The notes below the pieces were generated by a model. That model worked only from the letters and a program-made list of their open reading frames with translations. It searched no databases and had not been told where the DNA came from. Below are positions 4,046 through 7,570 of a stretch of 7,570 bases of DNA, one piece after another. This DNA comes from DASTWM01 sp035765855. GTDB taxonomy: Bacteria > Chloroflexota > Chloroflexia > Chloroflexales > Roseiflexaceae. The DNA is taken from contig DASTWM010000150.1 of NCBI GenBank assembly GCA_035765855.1, positions 1 to 7,570 on the forward strand. Reading direction: 5' to 3'. The translations under genes and the position numbers were made by a program. Each line of letters begins with the position of its first letter. Position 1 is the stretch's first letter.

Positions 4046-6433
4046 TTACTTCCCGCCCGACAGCGCGATCTTGAGCACCTCATCCATCGAGGATACCGGA
4101 ATGAGTTGCAGATCGTCGCGTACCTTTTGCGGCAGGTCCACAATATCCTTCACGTTATCCTTCGGCAGAATGAAGGTCTTGATACCTGCCCGGTGCGCCG
4201 CCAGCGTCTTTTCCTTCAAGCCGCCAATCGGCAGCACCTTGCCGCGCAGGGTGACCTCGCCGGTCATGGCGACATCGCGCCGCACTGGCCGCCCGGTCAT
4301 GGCCGAGATCAGCGCCGTGGTCAGCGTGATGCCTGCCGAGGGGCCATCCTTCGGCACTGCGCCTTCAGGGACGTGAATGTGAATGTTGTGCTCCTCGAAG
4401 TAATTATCATCCACGCCAAGCTGCGGTGCCCGGAAGCGCGCATACGAGAGCGCCGCCTGCGCTGACTCCTTCATGACATCACCAAGATGACCTGTCATCT
4501 GGAGCACGCCCTTGCCGCGCACTGGCAACACTTCGATCGACAGAATATCGCCGCCGGTTGGCGTCCATGCCGCGCCGGTCGCCACGCCGATCTCGTCCTG
4601 CTCCTCGGCCAGACCGAACGAGAAGCGCTCTGGCCCAAGATAGGTCGCAATGTCGTTCGCGTCAACGGTAAACGACGTCGCGTCGTCGCCCGCATCTGCG
4701 GCGGCTGCAACCTTGCGCGCGATCTTGCGGCACAAACTCGCAATTTCACGCTCCAGGTTACGAACGCCCGCCTCACGGGTATACTCGCGGATCAACTTCA
4801 GCACGGCTGCATCGGTCAACGTGAGTTGCTCGTCGCCCAGCCCATGGAACTCGCGCTGCTTTGGAATCAGGAAGCCCTGCGCAATGCCAAGCTTCTCATC
4901 CTCGGTGTAGCCGCCGATCTCGATGATCTCCATGCGGTCGCGCAACGGGCCGGGAATCGGATCCAACTGGTTCGCCGTGGCAATGAACACCACCTGCGAC
5001 AGGTCGTACGGTATCTCCAGGTAATGGTCGGAGAAGGTGTTGTTCTGCTCCGGATCCAGCACCTCCAGCAACGCCGATGTCGGATCGCCACGGAAATCCT
5101 GCCCAACCTTGTCCACTTCGTCCAGAATATACACCGGATAGCGCGACTTGGCCGACTTCATGCCCTGGATAACGCGGCCCGGCATCGCGCCGATGTACGT
5201 CCGGCGGTGGCCGCGAATCTCGGCCTCATCGCGAATACCACCCAGGCTCGTCCGCACAAACTGGCGGCCCAAGGCGCGCGCAATCGAGCGGCCCAGGCTG
5301 GTCTTGCCGACGCCCGGCGGCCCGACAAAGCACAGGATCGGCGAACGCATCTTGTCGCCAGCCAGCTTGCGCACGGCGAGATATTCAAGAATACGCTCCT
5401 TGACCTTTTCCAGCCCGTAATGATCTTCGTCCAGCACGTGCTGCGCATCGGTGATGCTGATTTCCGGCATCTCCTCGTCGGCCCACGGCAGGTTGATCAG
5501 CCAATCGAGGTAGGTACGAATCACGCCCGCCTCCGGGCTGTTCATGCCCTGCTGCGCCAGCCGCTTCAACTCGTGTGTCGCCTGATCCTTGACGTAGTCC
5601 GGCGCATCAAGCTCGGCAATCTTATGCTTCAACTCATCAATCGGATCATCGAAATCGTCATCCTCGCCAAGCTCACGGCGAATAACCCGCATTTGCTCGC
5701 GCAGGAAATATTCGCGCTGGCTCTGATCCAGCACTTCTTTAGTGTCTTGCTGGATCTTGTGGCGCAGCTTCAACAATTCAAGCTGGCGCGCAAGCAGCAG
5801 GTACGCCTTGCGCAGGCGCTCCACCGAGTCAAGCTCGTACAGGATATCGAGCCGCTCGGTGAACTGAAAGGCCGGAGCATACGTCACGATGTCTGCCAGG
5901 TGGCCCGGCTTCTCGATCCGATGCACGAAGGCAACCGCATCCTGCGGCACTTCGCCCATGTAATCGACCAACTCATCGATCTGCTGTTTTACCGTGTCAA
6001 TCAGCGCCTCAACCTCCATGCCACTCTCATCATGGTCGGGCGTTGGCGTACACATGACACGATAGAACGGCTCGTTCTGCGTGATGACTCCGACCGTCGC
6101 GCGAATCAAGCCCTCCAGGATAATCCGCACCGTGCCGTCCGGCAGCTTCACGAATTCCCCGAGGCGCGCGATCACGCCGACGGGCGGCAGCACCTGCGGC
6201 TCGCCATTCTTATAGCCTTCTATTTCCTCTTCAGAGACGAAAATCAGCAGAACCTCCTGATCTTCGCTCCATGCCTGCTCCATAGCGCGGAAGGACTTAC
6301 CCTGACCAACCTGCAGCGGTACGGTCATGTAGGGCATAATGACCATCTCGCCCAGGACGACAAGCGGCAACTCACGCTCGGTGAAGTCCTCGTCCTGATC
6401 TAGTTGTTGCTCGATGGTTTCCGCATCAGTCAT
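4046..6433 (-). CDS. lon: ATP-dependent protease Lon (LonA)
   Basis: This 795-residue protein has the full LonA architecture and the usual length. The N-terminal substrate-binding LON domain spans about 20-215 (ELPLVVLGEMVIMPYMTVPL). A helical linker follows to about 330. The AAA+ module has Walker A GPPGVGKT at 371-378, Walker B VYILDE ending at D438/E439, sensor-1 ATANQ near 488, and the arginine in LRDRME (R500). The C-terminal protease domain has the catalytic dyad Ser699 in DGPSAGITL and Lys742 in GGLKEKTLAAH. It forms a hexamer in the cytoplasm that degrades misfolded and selected regulatory proteins. The start is ATG 6433 with GAGGAAA upstream. It appears to be a single-gene unit: a 212-base gap separates it from the upstream marR-type gene, and a strong terminator follows. 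Confidence 0.98.
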   Translation of the reverse strand: MTDAETIEQQLDQDEDFTERELPLVVLGEMVIMPYMTVPLQVGQGKSFRAMEQAWSEDQEVLLIFVSEEEIEGYKNGEPQVLPPVGVIARLGEFVKLPDGTVRIILEGLIRATVGVITQNEPFYRVMCTPTPDHDESGMEVEALIDTVKQQIDELVDYMGEVPQDAVAFVHRIEKPGHLADIVTYAPAFQFTERLDILYELDSVERLRKAYLLLARQLELLKLRHKIQQDTKEVLDQSQREYFLREQMRVIRRELGEDDDFDDPIDELKHKIAELDAPDYVKDQATHELKRLAQQGMNSPEAGVIRTYLDWLINLPWADEEMPEISITDAQHVLDEDHYGLEKVKERILEYLAVRKLAGDKMRSPILCFVGPPGVGKTSLGRSIARALGRQFVRTSLGGIRDEAEIRGHRRTYIGAMPGRVIQGMKSAKSRYPVYILDEVDKVGQDFRGDPTSALLEVLDPEQNNTFSDHYLEIPYDLSQVVFIATANQLDPIPGPLRDRMEIIEIGGYTEDEKLGIAQGFLIPKQREFHGLGDEQLTLTDAAVLKLIREYTREAGVRNLEREIASLCRKIARKVAAAADAGDDATSFTVDANDIATYLGPERFSFGLAEEQDEIGVATGAAWTPTGGDILSIEVLPVRGKGVLQMTGHLGDVMKESAQAALSYARFRAPQLGVDDNYFEEHNIHIHVPEGAVPKDGPSAGITLTTALISAMTGRPVRRDVAMTGEVTLRGKVLPIGGLKEKTLAAHRAGIKTFILPKDNVKDIVDLPQKVRDDLQLIPVSSMDEVLKIALSGGK

Positions 6434-6448
6434 GAGTTTCCTCGCTTT

Positions 6449-6465
6449 TCAGACAGTGTGTCTGA
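6449..6465 (-). promoter_or_regulatory. 17-bp perfect palindrome in the lon leader
   Basis: TCAGACA and TGTCTGA flank a GTG centre, with its right edge about 16 bases before the lon start and 5' to the ribosome site. It does not match the CIRCE heat-shock operator. It could be a repressor site or a small stem in the leader RNA. The rest of 6434-6645 is AT-rich near lon and holds no clear sigma70 promoter or gene; a short ATGGTACCAT palindrome lies at 6600-6609. Confidence 0.4.
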
Positions 6466-6645
6466 TGTATCACACAAAAGAAGAGAACCAATTGTTATGC
6501 TTTCTTTATTGTACGAACAAAAATCCCTGTTTGATGCCTGTAGAATGTGACAATTTTGCCACCTGCCCAGCCGTGGATCCATTACCAACTGTACACCTCA
6601 TGGTACCATAAACCGCATCTTTGTGCGCTGACTGTTTGCTGAGAG

Positions 6646-7131
6646 CTAAGAATCCTCACATCGCTCGTACGTTTCCACGCGATGCACCATGCTGGCAAGC
6701 AGCGTAGTTAATAAACGCAGCAACTCAGCTGTTTCCGCGCTATCCATGGCGCGCAGGGCGGCCCGCATTTCTTCGCGGCGCGCCTGCCGAATATCCATCA
6801 ACAACGCGCGCCCCCGCTCGGTAATCGTGACCATGACCTGGCGGCGATCCTCGGCCAGCCGGGTGCGCGCGACAAGCTGCTTCTCAAGCAAACGATCGAC
6901 CACACCAGTCAATGACGCCGCCGATTGATGGGTGGCCTTCGCCAGCTCAGACATTTTGCATTCACGCGCGCAGTGCTCAAGATGCGCCAGAGTATGGAAC
7001 TGCGGCACAGTCAGTTCAAAACGCTCATCGGACAGCAACTGCATGAATTGGCGCTGCCCAAACCAGCCGATCTGCAGAATAATGCGCTCAACCTCTTCTA
7101 CTGCATGCTCAACACCAATTTCTCCCCCCAT
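6646..7131 (-). CDS. MarR-family transcriptional regulator
   Basis: This 161-residue protein has the MarR layout: N-terminal dimerisation helices (about 8-35), a winged helix-turn-helix from about 42 to 110, and a C-terminal dimerisation helix. The recognition helix lies around HQSAASLTGVVDRLLEKQLV (68-87). The wing carries the family signature DRRQVMVTITERGRALL (95-111). Such proteins bind palindromic operators as dimers and release them on ligand or oxidant binding. Two cysteines lie close together (C54 and C58 in CAREC) with a third at C158; redox sensing is possible but untested. The start is ATG 7131 with GAGG upstream. A strong promoter with an overlapping inverted repeat lies just upstream, and a response regulator gene is divergently oriented. 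The regulated genes besides itself are not identifiable here. Confidence 0.93.
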   Translation of the reverse strand: MGGEIGVEHAVEEVERIILQIGWFGQRQFMQLLSDERFELTVPQFHTLAHLEHCARECKMSELAKATHQSAASLTGVVDRLLEKQLVARTRLAEDRRQVMVTITERGRALLMDIRQARREEMRAALRAMDSAETAELLRLLTTLLASMVHRVETYERCEDS

Positions 7132-7151
7132 ACCAACCTCAATATACCATG

Positions 7152-7171
7152 TTAATATTTAATATCATTAA
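7152..7171. promoter_or_regulatory. Candidate MarR operator overlapping the marR-type promoter
   Basis: TTAAT at 7152-7156 and ATTAA at 7167-7171 form an inverted repeat with a 10-base AT-rich spacer. An outer pair, ATATAC (7142-7147) and GTATAT (7172-7177), is also present. The site covers the expected transcription start of the minus-strand gene, as at autoregulated MarR promoters. The surrounding DNA is very AT-rich, which raises the chance of accidental symmetry. Confidence 0.5.
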
Positions 7172-7199
7172 GTATATCATTTGTATCAGCTTTGGTCAA
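7171..7199 (-). promoter_or_regulatory. Sigma70-type promoter for the MarR-family gene
   Basis: On the minus strand, TTGACC (complement of 7194-7199) and TATACT (complement of 7171-7176) are separated by exactly 17 bases. The -10 is preceded by TGA, giving an extended -10. Each hexamer matches consensus at 5 of 6 positions. Transcription would begin near 7164, about 33 bases before the start codon. Confidence 0.8.
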
Positions 7200-7336
7200 C
7201 CATGCGCGCCCGCGCCGCAGAAGCGAGCAGCCGCTACAGCCCCGCGTCAATTCCGATCACAACTTGCGCCCAACAGCGCCCGCCATGCTCAGTATCATAC
7301 ATACAGGCACCGCAATCAGCGGAAAAGGCGGAAGAC

Positions 7337-7570
7337 ATGTTGAGCGGCATCATGACCCAGTACTCCATCCTTATAATTGATGACGAAGCAAACCAACGAC
7401 TCATGCTTGAACAGGCACTGCGCTCGTTTGACGCCGATTGGCTCATAACCACAGCCGCGAACGGCAGCGAGGCGCTCCAACTAGCCTCGTCGCAGCCGCC
7501 TGACTTAATCATCACTGATTACAACATGCCCGGAATGAATGGCCTCGACGTGATCGCGCAAGTCCGCGAT
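7337..7570 (+). CDS. Response regulator receiver domain (3' end outside window)
   Basis: Seventy-eight codons are visible. SILIIDDE carries the acidic pocket (D15, D16), and PDLIITDYNMPGMNG carries the phospho-acceptor D61 in the usual setting. The expected Thr/Ser and Lys of the later receiver motifs lie beyond the window, as does any output domain. ATG 7337 follows AAAAGG at 7323-7328; ATG 7352, in frame, starts directly at the conserved domain and is an equally possible start. The gene is divergent from the marR-type gene. No partner histidine kinase is visible, and no good promoter was found in 7200-7336. Confidence 0.9.
   Translation, partial: MLSGIMTQYSILIIDDEANQRLMLEQALRSFDADWLITTAANGSEALQLASSQPPDLIITDYNMPGMNGLDVIAQVRD

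Noticed and set aside
4487..6403. 638-codon open frame on the plus strand opposite lon
   Set aside because: It is exactly antisense to a clear, full-length lon gene; its composition is what the complement of a GC-rich coding sequence produces, and no domain or ribosome site is recognisable.
6490..6525. Lon promoter (TTGTTC with CATAAC or TACAAT on the minus strand)
   Set aside because: The hexamer matches are poor or the spacing is wrong, and AT-rich DNA gives several equally weak alternatives.

Overview
The window looks like a bacterial chromosome of fairly high GC content, probably from a filamentous or phototrophic-type Chloroflexota. That guess rests on an ECF sigma / anti-sigma / membrane polymer-forming protein operon, the style of the LonA protein, and an IS1595-type element. 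It comes from general resemblance only and has not been tested by any search. Two genes are cut by the window edges: an ECF sigma factor on the left and a response regulator on the right.

Positions 1-1672 (+ strand) hold a tightly overlapping three-gene operon. It consists of the C-terminal region 4 of an ECF sigma factor, a two-pass membrane protein that is the likely anti-sigma partner, and a secreted or membrane protein with a bactofilin-like repeat domain followed by several membrane helices. Positions 1673-1936 carry a compact and unusual control region: four CCRCAG motifs spaced exactly 11 bp apart, then a near-perfect 25-bp palindrome. These sit directly in front of a strong ribosome binding site for a 28-residue, Cys/His-rich micro-protein that resembles a minimal zinc ribbon.

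Positions 1937-3949 are best read as one mobile unit. At its left is a complete IS1595-family (ISXO2-like) insertion sequence on the minus strand. Its transposase is broken by a one-base frame change at a G6A5 run (minus strand). It is followed by a class I SAM-dependent methyltransferase gene of visibly lower GC, and then by a second, 122-bp copy of the insertion sequence's right end (116/122 identical, all six differences transitions). The short IS (1937-2937) has no matching flanks. The longer unit (1937-3949) is bracketed by an 8-bp near-duplication, AAGGTTGC / AAGATTGC, and 8 bp is the target duplication size known for this family. This suggests a passenger-carrying transposon with two alternative right ends, with the methyltransferase as cargo.

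Positions 3958-7131 (- strand) return to chromosomal housekeeping. There is a long-hairpin terminator, the ATP-dependent protease Lon, a 212-bp spacer with a 17-bp palindrome in the lon leader, and a MarR-family regulator. The regulator has a textbook promoter (TTGACC-N17-TATACT) overlapped by an AT-rich inverted repeat, which suggests autoregulation. A divergently transcribed response regulator begins at about 7337 and runs off the window. If the mobile unit is removed, the micro-protein gene and lon become convergent neighbours, each ending in a GGAACT-repeat tract.
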